DNA from: Bacteroidaceae bacterium
GTDB taxonomy: Bacteria > Bacteroidota > Bacteroidia > Bacteroidales > Barnesiellaceae_A
Length of the DNA: 64,000 nt
NCBI GenBank assembly: GCA_017410245.1
Contig: JAFQRE010000029.1
Span: 1 to 64,000 of the forward strand
Direction of reading: 5' to 3'
This document shows positions 63,955 through 64,000 of the stretch, piece after piece (within the stretch, counting starts at the first letter, position 1; each line of letters opens with the position of its first letter). Under the pieces are notes generated by a model. It had not been told where the DNA came from and did not search any database. It worked only from the letters and a program-made list of their open reading frames with translations. The position numbers and the translations under genes were made by a program.

Positions 63955-64000
63955 TCAATAATCCCACTCAAGCGAGAACTCATCGACACACAATACACTC
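63955..64000 (-). CDS. C-terminal end of a minus-strand gene (partial)
   Basis: The minus strand reads SVLCVDEFSLEWDY followed by TGA at 63957-63955, and a strong terminator for this strand stands 25 bases further on. Fifteen codons are too few for identification; the terminator is the main support. Confidence 0.35.
   Translation of the reverse strand, partial: SVLCVDEFSLEWDY

Overview
The window looks like a chromosomal segment of a gut-type member of the Bacteroidales (phylum Bacteroidota). The evidence is the repeated -7 promoter element TAnnTTTG ahead of many genes, a short primary sigma factor without region 1.1, the sigma-54 regulator/lptE/secG cluster, DUF4301 and DUF2089 genes, a GH29 fucosidase and a secreted bile-salt-hydrolase-like enzyme. 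I cannot fix the genus. Most of the window is housekeeping sequence, with an accessory edge on the left and a tandem gene family on the right.

Layout. 1-576: start of a zinc-finger/helix-turn-helix protein of the type carried by Bacteroidales mobile elements, five 10-bp tandem repeats, and the terminator of mnmE. 577-7163: mnmE and an overlapping DNA/RNA nuclease gene (minus strand), divergent from pepT-miaA-fucosidase-cutC. 7202-16415, all minus: a transglutaminase-like lipoprotein, carAB and an OPT-family peptide transporter. 16868-23610: a phosphate regulon in which porin-pstSCAB (minus) diverges from phoB-phoR (plus); a Pho-box-like repeat lies in the -33 region of the porin promoter and no phoU is present. 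23620-25616: pgeF and obgE. 25675-32471: a TPP-riboswitch-controlled thiamine operon, thiD-thiS-tenI-thiE-thiG-thiC-thiH-thiF.

32554-35479: a sigma-54-type activator, an LptE-like lipoprotein, a hypothetical protein and secG. 35684-38233: rpoD and a lipoprotein-type HtrA protease (minus). 38544-38900: RNase P RNA. 38923-40674: yihY and ridA. 40795-43872: a lipoprotein gene and relA, whose hydrolase domain is degenerate. 43982-47045: a choloylglycine-hydrolase-family enzyme, a DUF2089/membrane protein pair and an esterase. 47192-53816: DUF4301, then proC, patatin, a zinc-protease-like protein, a Dabb protein and a lipoprotein metallopeptidase. 53871-57381: an isoprenylcysteine methyltransferase-like protein and ppdK. 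57570-60390: rlmD and an MFS transporter. 60546-63874: a small secreted protein followed by four tandem paralogous outer-membrane barrel proteins. The window ends in the last codons of a minus-strand gene.

No tRNA, rRNA, CRISPR array or complete insertion sequence was recognised. The least explained parts are the barrel array with its small secreted partner, the DUF2089/membrane pair, the palindromes placed in divergent promoters, and the mobile-element edge beside mnmE.
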